Positions 47,383 through 56,184 of a DNA stretch of 64,000 bases are shown here, piece by piece; within the stretch, counting starts at the first letter, position 1; every line of letters begins with the position of its first letter. The position numbers were made by a program, and so were the translations under genes. Under the pieces are notes generated by a model. That model saw nothing but the letters and a program-made list of their open reading frames with translations, was not told the DNA's origin and searched no databases. The DNA is from Saprospiraceae bacterium. Its GTDB lineage: Bacteria; Bacteroidota; Bacteroidia; Chitinophagales; Saprospiraceae. The stretch covers positions 37,496 to 101,495 of the forward strand of contig JANWVR010000073.1 of assembly GCA_025056735.1 (NCBI GenBank), read 5' to 3'.

Positions 47383-48465
47383 TTAAAATTTTGAGGCATG
47401 TGAAATTTCCCTTTTTAATGGTGCCGCTTGGGCAGGGAATGGCGGTTTTTCAGGTATGCCATTTTCTTCAGGCACGGACGCAGAAGTGTCAGGTTGGGGT
47501 TCGCTTGACGCAGGCTTTAGGATCGAGGCAGCAATGCCCACGGCAAGGAGTACGACAATGACTCCTAAGGAGAGCAGCTCGTGAATATGGATATGTAAAG
47601 GCAGTAAAATCATTTTGACGCCAATAAAGGAAAGAATGGCGATCATGCTGTAATTAAGATATGCGAAGCGGTCCAGCATGTTCGAGAGCACAAAGAACAG
47701 CGAGCGCAACCCCAGGATGGCAAAGATGTTGGAGGAGAAAACGAGGAAAGGGTCGGTGGTAATAGAAAACACTGCAGGCACAGAGTCAAAGGCGAACATA
47801 ATGTCGCTGGTTTCCACGACTAAAAGTGCTACGAGCAAAGGCGTGGCAGCGCGGCGTCCATTCTCGACGGTAAAGAAACGCCCGCCATCGTAAGAGCTGG
47901 AGATAGGATAAAAACGTCGGAGGAAACGCATGACGCCGTGATCGGAAGGCATTTCCTCGGTGGACTCACCGCTACGCCACATTTTATAAGCCGACCAAAG
48001 CAAGAGAGCTCCAAAGAGGTAGAACAACCAGGTGAAATAATGTACTAATGCCAGACCGGCGCCGATAAGCAGTCCGCGAAAGACCAGCACGCCCAGAATA
48101 CCCCAAAAAAGCACGCGGTGCTGGTAGGCCTTAGGCACGCGAAACTGGGCAAATACGAGCGCCATGACGAAGAGGTTGTCCATGCTCAGCGACTCTTCAA
48201 GCAGGTAGGCCGTCAAGTATTTTACCGCCGCCTCGCGTCCGTCCATAGGTTCGTGGGCGAACAGCCCCAGCCCCAGCCACTTGTACTCGTAAGCAAAGTA
48301 AATGAAGACGTTGAACAAGAGGGCTAAACTGACCCAAATTGTCGTTGAAAAGAGAGCCTCGCGGGCAGTTGGCGTATGTGCTTTGCGATGGAGAATTCCC
48401 AGGTCGAGGGCCATTAAAAGTAAAATCAAGGCCACAAAACCGACCCACACGTATGATGGTATCAT
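47383..48465 (-). CDS. TerC/Alx-family integral membrane protein
   Basis: A 360-residue inner-membrane protein of the TerC family, with about nine membrane helices. The conserved acidic helices EESLSMDNLFVMALVFAQF and VETSDIMFAFDSVPAVFSIT are present, along with FSSNIFAILGLRSLFFVL. The C-terminal 45 residues form a Pro/Ser/Glu-rich cytoplasmic tail. Members export manganese or other metals, or respond to pH (Alx). No ribosomal switch of the yybP-ykoY type is possible in its very short leader. Confidence 0.9.
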   Translation of the reverse strand: MIPSYVWVGFVALILLLMALDLGILHRKAHTPTAREALFSTTIWVSLALLFNVFIYFAYEYKWLGLGLFAHEPMDGREAAVKYLTAYLLEESLSMDNLFVMALVFAQFRVPKAYQHRVLFWGILGVLVFRGLLIGAGLALVHYFTWLFYLFGALLLWSAYKMWRSGESTEEMPSDHGVMRFLRRFYPISSSYDGGRFFTVENGRRAATPLLVALLVVETSDIMFAFDSVPAVFSITTDPFLVFSSNIFAILGLRSLFFVLSNMLDRFAYLNYSMIAILSFIGVKMILLPLHIHIHELLSLGVIVVLLAVGIAASILKPASSEPQPDTSASVPEENGIPEKPPFPAQAAPLKREISHASKF

Positions 48466-48489
48466 TTTCGTTCTAAAAAATTAGGGCGC

Positions 48490-48497
48490 CAAAGGTA
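48490..48497 (-). promoter_or_regulatory. Promoter -7 element of the TerC gene
   Basis: The minus strand reads TACCTTTG, an exact match. The transcript would begin about 20 bases before the ATG. A TTTG lies upstream but with a 24-base spacer, longer than usual. Confidence 0.45.
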
Positions 48498-48653
48498 GGG
48501 CGCGAAGGATGGGTGAAAAGGCAAATTAACGTTTTTGCTATTCCTGTCCATAAGACGCATGCGACGGTACAACGATTACACGCATTTTAGCGCCACGAAT
48601 GATAGTCCTCAAAAAACAGCGTGTTCATTTCTGGGGTTGCAAAAAGGCTCGTT

Positions 48654-51600
48654 ATGCGCATTTTTTTCTTTCTTATTTTATGGTGGCAGGTCATTAGTGG
48701 AGTTGGGGCCCAACAGGTATCACCGGGCTCTTCCGCTGGCAATGCGGCGGACAAGGCTTTTAGCAAGAATCATTCCCAAATTGAGTCGGTGGGTTCGGGG
48801 CTCGATGAAACGCTTAGCAACTATTACTATCGCCGTGTTTTATGCGATCCATTGCCGTCGTCGCGGGTGCGGAAATGGTTGGAGTCAGAGGGTGTGCAGT
48901 TTATCAGTTATGTGGCTGAAAACACTTACTTGGTCGCCTTGCCCAAGGGGTTTTCGGAGCATCGGCTGTCGCTCCTGAACGCTCGTCGCATATGGGCGCC
49001 CTTGCCGGAGGAGAAGATGAACGCCAACTTGAAGGAGCGGCCCTTCGGGGCGTGGGCATTAGATGGCGAGGGCGTGCATGTGTATGTTCAGGTGTATCCA
49101 CAGGTGCGCATAGCGGAAGCGGGTGAGCGTCTGCGTGCTTCTGGTTACGAGGTTGTGGAGGAAGGCCATCAAAATGGCTTTCTGCATCTGTCCGTTCGGG
49201 AGGCAGACCTGGTGACACTGGCGGCGTTGCCCTTCGTCCGCTATTTAGAGTTGATGCCGCCGCCTTCTGTACCAGAAGATATTAATGGCCGCTCGTGGCA
49301 TCGCTCCGGGCTCTTAGACATGGACTCTCCGCTGGGCCGCCGCTACGATGGATCGGGTGTAGCGGTCGTAGTACGCGACGACGGGCCACTGGGGCCGCAC
49401 ATTGATTTTCAGGGGCGCTACACGGATTGGTTTTCAGAGGGCCAGGGTTTCAACGGCACTCACGGCGATGGTGTGGCCGGCATTCTGGGTGGGGCAGGCA
49501 ACCTCAACCCACGCATGCGCGGCATGGCCGCAGGTGCTCACCTGTACACCGTGCGTTATCGAGCCGATTTCCAGGACGCCACCCTGAGCCTGCACACCGA
49601 CCGCAACGCCACAATCACGAACACTTCCTATTCAAACGGATGCAATGCCGGCTATACGCTGACGGCGCAAACGGTGGAGGAGCAGCTCTACAATTTTCCC
49701 ACGCTGATGCACGTCTTTTCGGGCGGCAACGATGGCTCTTCCAACTGCAACTACGGAGCGGGCCCGGGCTGGGGCAACATCACCGGCGGGCATAAAATGG
49801 CCAAGAATGCTATTGCTGTAGCCAACCTGCGCGCTGACGGCACGTTAATGAGTACCTCTAGCCGAGGGCCAGCGCATGACGGACGCCTGAAACCCGACTT
49901 GACCGCTCATGGACAGGGACAAGGCTCTACGTCGCACAACAACACCTATCAAACCTTTGGCGGAACCTCTGCAGCCGCCCCTGGCGTTGCGGGCGTGCTG
50001 GCCCAACTGACGCAGGCCTATCGGGAGCATTTCAACGGCGAAGAGCCGCCAGCAGCGTTGCTTAAGACCGCCTTGCTCAATACCGCCAATGACTTAGGCA
50101 ATCCAGGGCCTGACTTTCAGTTCGGATTTGGGTTGGTAAATGCCTGGCGCGCTTATCACCTGCTGCTTGAAAAGCGCTGGCTCAGGGCTCAAACCGACCA
50201 CCAGGCGGTCTCGACGCACGTGCTGAGTGTCCCGCCTGGCGTTCGCCAGGCGCGCATCATGCTCTACTGGGCGGACCCACCTGCAGAGGCCGGTACGACG
50301 CGCGCGCTTATCCATGATTTAGACCTACAAGTGGTCGCTCCGCACGGTGCCACCCACCTGCCGCAAATACTCGACCACACTCCAGACCCTGCTGCACTGA
50401 GCGCACCGGCCAAGCCCGGTCGAGACTCGGTCAACAACGTTGAACAGGTGGTCATCAGAGACCCTGCTCCCGGTGAGTACATTGTGCGTGTTCGAGGGAC
50501 TAAGGTCCCGCTCGGACCTCAGCCCTATTTTGTTGCATGGGAGTGGCTTTCGGATAGCATTACATTAGTCTATCCGGCTGGAGGGGAAGGCTTAGCGCCA
50601 GGCGACACCTGTCGCATTCAATGGGACGCTTTTGACACCGCAGAGCCTTTTCTTCTCCACTATTCCACAGACGACGGTCAGACCTGGCTGCCTATAGAAG
50701 CAGTAAGTGGCGATAGGCGCATATACGACTGGCGCGTACCCAACGTCATCAGCGGACAAGCGCGCGTGCGCGTCTCCCGTGGTGCTCATAGCGATATGTC
50801 GGAGTTTCGGCTGAGTATTGTCGGGGTGCCTACAAATCTGAAGGTAGAGCGCGTTTGTCTGGATTCAGCAACGCTCTCCTGGACGCCTGTAAACGACACC
50901 TTACAATACGATGCTTATGTGTTGGGTCAGAAATACATGGAGATCGCTGTGACTACGCCGGTCTCTCGTGCAACGATACCGATAACAAATAGAGGGCAGG
51001 AGTTATGGTTTTCGGTGCGGGCATCTATGCCGTCTGGATTGGCAGGTCGTCGGGCGGTGGCGGTGTCGTGGCCGGGCGGGTTGTTAGCCTGCGCCCAGCC
51101 GCATGACCTGGCTGTGCGAGAGCTTCTCTCGCCAATAAAAGCAGATATCGAGACACGAATATCCTGTGAGCCGATGACCTGGCCTGTGCGCGTGCGTGTC
51201 GTCAACGAGGGCACACTACCTGCCACTGGAGCGCTTGTATACTATCAACTCAATCAAGAGCCGCCCGTAGCAGATACTTTGCCTGATTTATCACCCGGCC
51301 AGAGCATAGCATTTGCATTCTCAACACCGCTTACCATCATCGAAAACGGCCTCTACCGACTACGCGTGTGGACAGATTATGCCCCAGAGGGCGTTTTTTT
51401 CAACGATACGCTCACCTTCCATTTCCGTGCAGTTGTAGCGCCATATACTGCTTACTTTACTGAAGGCTTCGAGACGCCTGCCTTTCCGCCAGTAGGTTGG
51501 GCGGTAGTCAATCCTGACGACGACATTACCTGGCAGCGATTCTCTTCGCCGGTTACTGGCCCAAAAGGTCAGCCAACTTTAGCGGTGTTCATGAACTTTT

Positions 51601-52748
51601 TCAGCTATTCGGCAGATAGCCAGCAAGACTACCTCTATCTACCACCCTTAGATTTGAGCCAACTGTCTAATGCCCGTCTAGTCTTTGATTGGGCGTACGC
51701 GCAATTTTCCTCGGAGTTTGCCGATACCCTTCGCGTAGAGGCTTTTCCGGATTGCAACTTGAAAGCACCTCCTGTGCTTTTATGGGCACGTGGAGGCGCG
51801 AGTCTGGCTACTCGAACACCTGTCAATGCAGCTTTTACTCCTACCAGCGCCACTCACTGGCGACAGGCAAGCATACCTTTGGACAGCTTCGCTGGCAGGC
51901 AGCTGACGCTTCGACTAACGGGAGTAAACGACTACGGCAACAACCTCTTTTTGGATAACGTTGGAATTGTCGAGAAAGATACTTCCCGTCCTCGCGCCAA
52001 TATTTCACTTTCGGCAGACACGCTCTGTCGGGTGGTAGATACTGTGCGCTTTTGGGCAACGCCTGTAAACGCTAATCACAGCTATCGCTGGTCATTTGGC
52101 ACAGGCGCTCAACCCGCCATGGCCAATGGGCCAGGGCCTCATGCTGTGCGCTTTTTGGCAGCTGGCCCGCGTCAGGCACAGCTTATTGTATCCAATGGCT
52201 TAGTAGCCGACACTGCCTACCGCTCGCTTCTCGTCATCGGAACAGCTTCTGCTAATTTCACTTGGGTGGCGAGTCAAAACACTGTATTGTTCACCAACGC
52301 CAGCACCATGGCCGATAATTTCGAGTGGGACTTTGGCGATGGCGCCTCAAGCACGGAGGTCAATCCGGTGCACACCTACGCCCTACCCGGGCAGTACACT
52401 GTAACGCTCCATGCGCGCAACCGTTGCTCAACGACGCCTGCCGTGCGCATTCAGACAGTAGAACTAAATTTCGTTGGCGTGCGTGAACCGGAGGAGGTGG
52501 ACTCAGCAACCATCATTCCTAACCCAAACAGCGGGGCTTTTGTTTTGCAACTGTCGCTTCGACAGCCCACAGCAGCACGTATTGACCTGCTCGATGCTCA
52601 CGGGCGCATCGTAAAGACGTCCTCTGAAAATTTGGCGTCCGGGCAGGGCCTCGTCGCTTTCTCGCAGCCCTTGCCAGCGGGTGTCTACCGGCTGCGTCTG
52701 CAAACACCCACAGGAGCGTTGGTACGGCAAATGGTTGTCATGCCTTGA
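48654..52748 (+). CDS. Large subtilisin-like (S8) serine protease with PKD domain and T9SS type A domain
   Basis: A secreted S8 protease of 1364 residues. The ATG at 48654 gives a signal peptide MRIFFFLILWWQVISGVGAQ. The triad is visible: Asp in VVVRDDGPLG (about residue 242), His in NGTHGDGVAG (about 270) and Ser in FGGTSAAAPGVAG (about 440). A protease-associated jelly-roll region follows, then a fibronectin-like stretch (LSWTPVNDTLQYDAYVLG), a MAM-like region (FTEGFETPAFPPVGW), a PKD domain (FEWDFGDGASSTEVNP) and the sorting domain (IIPNPNSGAFVLQL, PAGVYRLRL). It probably digests protein outside the cell. It stands alone and starts divergently from terC. Confidence 0.92.
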   Translation: MRIFFFLILWWQVISGVGAQQVSPGSSAGNAADKAFSKNHSQIESVGSGLDETLSNYYYRRVLCDPLPSSRVRKWLESEGVQFISYVAENTYLVALPKGFSEHRLSLLNARRIWAPLPEEKMNANLKERPFGAWALDGEGVHVYVQVYPQVRIAEAGERLRASGYEVVEEGHQNGFLHLSVREADLVTLAALPFVRYLELMPPPSVPEDINGRSWHRSGLLDMDSPLGRRYDGSGVAVVVRDDGPLGPHIDFQGRYTDWFSEGQGFNGTHGDGVAGILGGAGNLNPRMRGMAAGAHLYTVRYRADFQDATLSLHTDRNATITNTSYSNGCNAGYTLTAQTVEEQLYNFPTLMHVFSGGNDGSSNCNYGAGPGWGNITGGHKMAKNAIAVANLRADGTLMSTSSRGPAHDGRLKPDLTAHGQGQGSTSHNNTYQTFGGTSAAAPGVAGVLAQLTQAYREHFNGEEPPAALLKTALLNTANDLGNPGPDFQFGFGLVNAWRAYHLLLEKRWLRAQTDHQAVSTHVLSVPPGVRQARIMLYWADPPAEAGTTRALIHDLDLQVVAPHGATHLPQILDHTPDPAALSAPAKPGRDSVNNVEQVVIRDPAPGEYIVRVRGTKVPLGPQPYFVAWEWLSDSITLVYPAGGEGLAPGDTCRIQWDAFDTAEPFLLHYSTDDGQTWLPIEAVSGDRRIYDWRVPNVISGQARVRVSRGAHSDMSEFRLSIVGVPTNLKVERVCLDSATLSWTPVNDTLQYDAYVLGQKYMEIAVTTPVSRATIPITNRGQELWFSVRASMPSGLAGRRAVAVSWPGGLLACAQPHDLAVRELLSPIKADIETRISCEPMTWPVRVRVVNEGTLPATGALVYYQLNQEPPVADTLPDLSPGQSIAFAFSTPLTIIENGLYRLRVWTDYAPEGVFFNDTLTFHFRAVVAPYTAYFTEGFETPAFPPVGWAVVNPDDDITWQRFSSPVTGPKGQPTLAVFMNFFSYSADSQQDYLYLPPLDLSQLSNARLVFDWAYAQFSSEFADTLRVEAFPDCNLKAPPVLLWARGGASLATRTPVNAAFTPTSATHWRQASIPLDSFAGRQLTLRLTGVNDYGNNLFLDNVGIVEKDTSRPRANISLSADTLCRVVDTVRFWATPVNANHSYRWSFGTGAQPAMANGPGPHAVRFLAAGPRQAQLIVSNGLVADTAYRSLLVIGTASANFTWVASQNTVLFTNASTMADNFEWDFGDGASSTEVNPVHTYALPGQYTVTLHARNRCSTTPAVRIQTVELNFVGVREPEEVDSATIIPNPNSGAFVLQLSLRQPTAARIDLLDAHGRIVKTSSENLASGQGLVAFSQPLPAGVYRLRLQTPTGALVRQMVVMP

Positions 52749-52940
52749 GATTTTATGGCGCGCCAGCGCTAAAAATGCTGTCGCAAAGGACACTTGAGGG
52801 CTGTTCAACCGGTCTGCATCTCATTTGAGCACCGGCGACGAATTCAACTGATTGGGTTCTCGGGTGTCGAGATATCATACTGAGCGTCCTTCAGGTGTGG
52901 AGTCCGCCGCAGCTGTTAGCAGATGCCTACTTTTGCTGCT

Positions 52941-54293
52941 ATGAAAAATCTGTGGTTATTCTCTCTAATATTGGCTATAAGTGGCACGAAGGCACATGCT
53001 GATGACGCGGATACCTTGTCGCTTCCATTGCGCGAAGCTATTCATCGTGCCCTGACCAGCAGTATCCAGACTCGCAAGGCGCGCTGGGAGCGTCATGCGG
53101 CGGCGCTTCAGATAGCGGAGCAGCGGCGTGGTGCATTGACGCCGAAGGTGGAGGCGCTGGCAAACGCTGACTACGTGCCTGCCTTACCTACGACGTTTTT
53201 ACCGGCGACGCTTTTTGGAGGGCAGGAAGGAGCGTATGTGTCCTCCACACTGGGGCAACCCTGGCAGCTTTTTGCTTCGGTTCGAGTGGAGCAGCCCTTA
53301 TTCGATGAGGCCGCTCGGCGTTTAGCCCCAGCTTCGGCTTTGAGTCAGTCCTTACAAGATGCGCTGGTAGAACTATCGGAGGAAGAAATTATCTTCCAGA
53401 CTACCCAGCTGTTTTATCAGGTGCTGCAAGCCAGGGCATCACTGCGGGCCTTAGACGCTCATTTAGAACAATTTGAGGCCCTGGAGCGCATGGTGCGGCT
53501 TCGGGTGGAGAATGACCAGGCAGTACAGACGGATGTGCAGCGTATTCAAGTAACTATAGCCCACTTGCAGGCGCGACGACATGAGTTGGAGGGAGGCATT
53601 GAGGCTCTGCGACAAGGCTTGCAGTTTCTCTGTGGAATCCCTCTGGAGCAGCCAGTAGCACTGGCGGATTTGAGTAATCCGTCGGACTCGATCGGTCAGA
53701 GCGTGTCAGCTCCGCTGGCTATAGAGCGGACGACAACACATCGGCTTTTGGAAGGACGGCTGTCTTTGTTGCGCATTCAGGAGCACAGTATGCGGGCGCG
53801 TGGATGGCCCAAGTTGGGTCTTTACGCCCAGGCAGGTGTATTGTCGCAACGGGCTGACGTGCGCTTTGCAGCCTCGAATGGGCGCTGGTATCCGCTGGGG
53901 CTGGTGGGTTTACGCCTGGAGTGGCCACTTCTGGAGGGTTACCGGCGCAGACCTGGAGCAGAGCGCTTGCGTTTAGAGATTCAACGTAACGAAGAGGAGC
54001 GCAACGACTACGCTCGAGCGCGGCAAATGGAACTCTTGCAGGCCAGCACCCAGCGGAATAACGCATTACATGCGTTGCGCGCCCGAAAACAGGCGGTGGC
54101 TTTAGCACGTGAGGTGGTGAGCCAATTACAGCTGGCATATCGAAATGGAGTAACGCCGCTGAGCGATTTGCTGGCCGCACAGACTGCATTAGCAGAAGCC
54201 GAAACCCAATACGAGCAACAGGTGTTTACCTGCCGCTTAGCCGAGGTCAAATGGCTACGAGCCGCCGGCCTGCTGCGCACGCTGCTGGAGTAA
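52941..54293 (+). CDS. TolC-family outer-membrane efflux protein
   Basis: A 450-residue outer-membrane channel of the TolC/OEP family. The ATG at 52941 gives a signal peptide MKNLWLFSLILAISGTKAHA. Two OEP repeats follow, with long coiled-coil helices (residues about 150-235 and 340-425) and the family end LSDLLAAQTALAEAETQYEQQVF. Such proteins pair with RND or ABC pumps. No pump or membrane-fusion gene is adjacent, so this copy is unpaired here. The 192-bp gap after the S8 gene holds no feature I can name. Confidence 0.88.
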   Translation: MKNLWLFSLILAISGTKAHADDADTLSLPLREAIHRALTSSIQTRKARWERHAAALQIAEQRRGALTPKVEALANADYVPALPTTFLPATLFGGQEGAYVSSTLGQPWQLFASVRVEQPLFDEAARRLAPASALSQSLQDALVELSEEEIIFQTTQLFYQVLQARASLRALDAHLEQFEALERMVRLRVENDQAVQTDVQRIQVTIAHLQARRHELEGGIEALRQGLQFLCGIPLEQPVALADLSNPSDSIGQSVSAPLAIERTTTHRLLEGRLSLLRIQEHSMRARGWPKLGLYAQAGVLSQRADVRFAASNGRWYPLGLVGLRLEWPLLEGYRRRPGAERLRLEIQRNEEERNDYARARQMELLQASTQRNNALHALRARKQAVALAREVVSQLQLAYRNGVTPLSDLLAAQTALAEAETQYEQQVFTCRLAEVKWLRAAGLLRTLLE

Positions 54294-54369
54294 GGAAGTG
54301 ACCCGGGATACGGCTCATCTTTAAAAAAAGCCTTTATTTGCTCAAAATCATCTTGTTCTAACGATAAAT

Positions 54370-54777
54370 ATGTTGGAAGAGCCTCTGAATTGGAACCCAC
54401 TGACGCCTGAAGAAGAGTATATTATAGTGCACAAAGGCACAGAACGGCCCTTTAGCGGCGAGTATTGGAACCACAAGGGTCGCGGTCTTTACGTATGTCG
54501 CCGCTGCAATACACCCTTGTATCGGTCGTCAGATAAGTTTGACAGCGGGTGTGGTTGGCCTTCGTTTGATGACGAAATACCGGGCGCTATTGCGCGCCAG
54601 GAGGATCGCTCACACGGCATGCGCCGCATCGAGATTTTGTGCGCGCACTGCGGAGGGCATTTAGGGCATGTATTTCACGGCGAGCGATTTACGCCCAAAA
54701 ACACGCGCCACTGCGTCAATTCGCTTTCTATACGCTTCGTGCCAGCAGAGCAACTGCCGCCGGATACGCCGATTTGA
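54370..54777 (+). CDS. msrB: Peptide-methionine (R)-S-oxide reductase MsrB
   Basis: MsrB repairs the R form of methionine sulfoxide. The protein has 135 residues. Zinc ligands are C43/C46 (CRRC) and C91/C94 (CAHC). The catalytic Cys is C115 in TRHCVNSLS and the recycling Cys is C61 in [14 protein letters not shown] lies between them. No MsrA domain is fused. Confidence 0.96.
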   Translation: MLEEPLNWNPLTPEEEYIIVHKGTERPFSGEYWNHKGRGLYVCRRCNTPLYRSSDKFDSGCGWPSFDDEIPGAIARQEDRSHGMRRIEILCAHCGGHLGHVFHGERFTPKNTRHCVNSLSIRFVPAEQLPPDTPI

Positions 54778-54783
54778 GCAGCA

Positions 54784-55239
54784 TTAGTTGCGGTCGTCGC
54801 GGGCAGCTTCGCGTCGTTCCAGGTATTCCTCCCAAATGATTTTATAATCGTAGGAGAGATAAAACTCGGTATCAAAAGCGCCCCAGGCGCCATTTTCGAC
54901 GGCAAGGTTGAGGCGGCGAACGCCGCTAACAGGCACCTGCAAAACGATGACATGCCCGAGACCCATGGCCAGCGTCCAGGAAAGCACGCGGCATTCTTTA
55001 GGCGGAAACATATCCCAGAAGCCCTGTGCTTCGAGTACCCGCCGAATCTCGGGCAAATTTTTGTTTTGTTGGTGTTTGAGTATGAGCGTTACCACGACAC
55101 TGTCTTCGGAAGGCAGGGCTTTCGGTTCAAAAGAGGGGCCAGGCGAGGCGCTGGGTTTAGCTGGTGTCTGAGCGTTCAACAAAGTCAAGAAGCCGCAGAA
55201 AAGATAGGTCAGGAAGAGGCCGACGTGTTTTTTCAACAT
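54784..55239 (-). CDS. Hypothetical secreted protein
   Basis: A 151-residue protein of unknown function. The ATG at 55239 gives a signal peptide (MLKKHVGLFLTYLFCGFLTLLNAQ) and is supported by the promoter at 55278-55285. After a Pro/Ser-rich linker comes a compact domain with VVVTLILKHQQNKNLPEIRRVLEAQ and FPPKECRVLSWTLAMGLGH. The spacing suggests a small alpha/beta fold, perhaps a DUF1330/ferredoxin-like one; this is a weak guess. It converges on msrB, 6 bp between stops. Confidence 0.65.
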   Translation of the reverse strand: MLKKHVGLFLTYLFCGFLTLLNAQTPAKPSASPGPSFEPKALPSEDSVVVTLILKHQQNKNLPEIRRVLEAQGFWDMFPPKECRVLSWTLAMGLGHVIVLQVPVSGVRRLNLAVENGAWGAFDTEFYLSYDYKIIWEEYLERREAARDDRN

Positions 55240-55277
55240 AGTAAAATTCTGTTTCAGAAAACAAGAGGAACGGGCCA

Positions 55278-55285
55278 CAAAGATA
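55278..55285 (-). promoter_or_regulatory. Promoter -7 element of the hypothetical secreted protein gene
   Basis: The minus strand reads TATCTTTG, an exact match, about 40 bases before the ATG at 55239. The -33 element is not clear. Confidence 0.5.
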
Positions 55286-55295
55286 TGGCGGAGTT

Positions 55296-55328
55296 ATTGG
55301 CTTGGAGAGGTGATGATCCATACTTTTG
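55296..55328 (+). promoter_or_regulatory. Promoter of trmN6
   Basis: ATTG at 55296-55299 and TACTTTTG at 55321-55328 (exact TAnnTTTG) with a 21-base spacer, ending 42 bases before the ATG. It overlaps the divergent promoter region. Confidence 0.5.
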
Positions 55329-55370
55329 CTTTCGCACCGACCGCGCTGCTCATTTTTGTGCTTCTAAGCG

Positions 55371-56078
55371 ATGAGTCAGAGAATTTTCCGATGCAAACGT
55401 TTTGATGTGCTCACTTGTTCGGGTGTGCACCCTGTAGGCACTGATGGGCTTTTGCTGGGGGCATGGGCGTCGGTTTCAGGGGTGAAATGTATTCTGGATG
55501 TAGGTGTTGGTACGGGGTTGGTGGCGTTAATGTTGGCGCAGCGCACGGAATGTGCGCGTGTGGATGGCATTGACGCCAGCGAAATAGCCCGGCAGTGTGC
55601 GGCAAAGAATTTTTATGCTTCGCCCTGGGCCCAGCGCTTACAAGTAGTAGGAGAGGATTTGGCAACTTATTGCACCCGAGCAACCCGGCAATACGATTTG
55701 ATAGTGAGCAATCCGCCGTTTTATGCCGAGGAAACGGTTTCTCCGAATGCACTGCGGCGACAGAGTAGGCATGCGCGCTTTCTGCCCGTTGCTCTTCTGG
55801 CCGATGCAGCCTGTCAATTACTCACGCCGACAGGGCGCTTATGTGTCGTGATGCCGCCATTGGCGGCCCAAAGGTTAGCTGAAGTAGGTGCTGTACGCGG
55901 TTTGTACGTCACGCGCCTAACGGAGGTGTTTAGTCGCCCTACAAAGCCAGCAGAGCGGTGGCTGCTCCAGTTAGAGCGCAACCCTTATCCGTTCGAGCGC
56001 TCAAAATTAGATATCTACGGCTTCGACGGACTGTACTCGCCCGATTACCGCACTTTGACAAGCGACTTCCTGCTGTAA
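55371..56078 (+). CDS. trmN6: tRNA1(Val) (adenine(37)-N6)-methyltransferase TrmN6-like
   Basis: A 235-residue SAM methyltransferase of the YfiC/TrmN6 type. It has the N-terminal KRFDVLTCSGVHPVGTDGLLLGAW, SAM motif I LDVGVGTGLVALMLAQ, acidic VDGIDASE and the N6-adenine motif SNPPFYAEE (NPPF). It should methylate A37 of tRNA-Val, though family members are close to 16S/23S methyltransferases. Confidence 0.9.
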   Translation: MSQRIFRCKRFDVLTCSGVHPVGTDGLLLGAWASVSGVKCILDVGVGTGLVALMLAQRTECARVDGIDASEIARQCAAKNFYASPWAQRLQVVGEDLATYCTRATRQYDLIVSNPPFYAEETVSPNALRRQSRHARFLPVALLADAACQLLTPTGRLCVVMPPLAAQRLAEVGAVRGLYVTRLTEVFSRPTKPAERWLLQLERNPYPFERSKLDIYGFDGLYSPDYRTLTSDFLL

Positions 56079-56184
56079 ACGGAGCGAATGTTTTGAGGCG
56101 GGAGAAGTAACAAAATGACGTTCAGGACTGCACTGCCGGATGCAATTTCAAATGTTGCCTATTTTTACCGCCAAACAGACGACA

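Noticed and set aside
48466..48653. Manganese riboswitch (yybP-ykoY type) before the TerC gene
   Set aside because: The predicted leader is only about 20 bases long and no matching structure is seen upstream.
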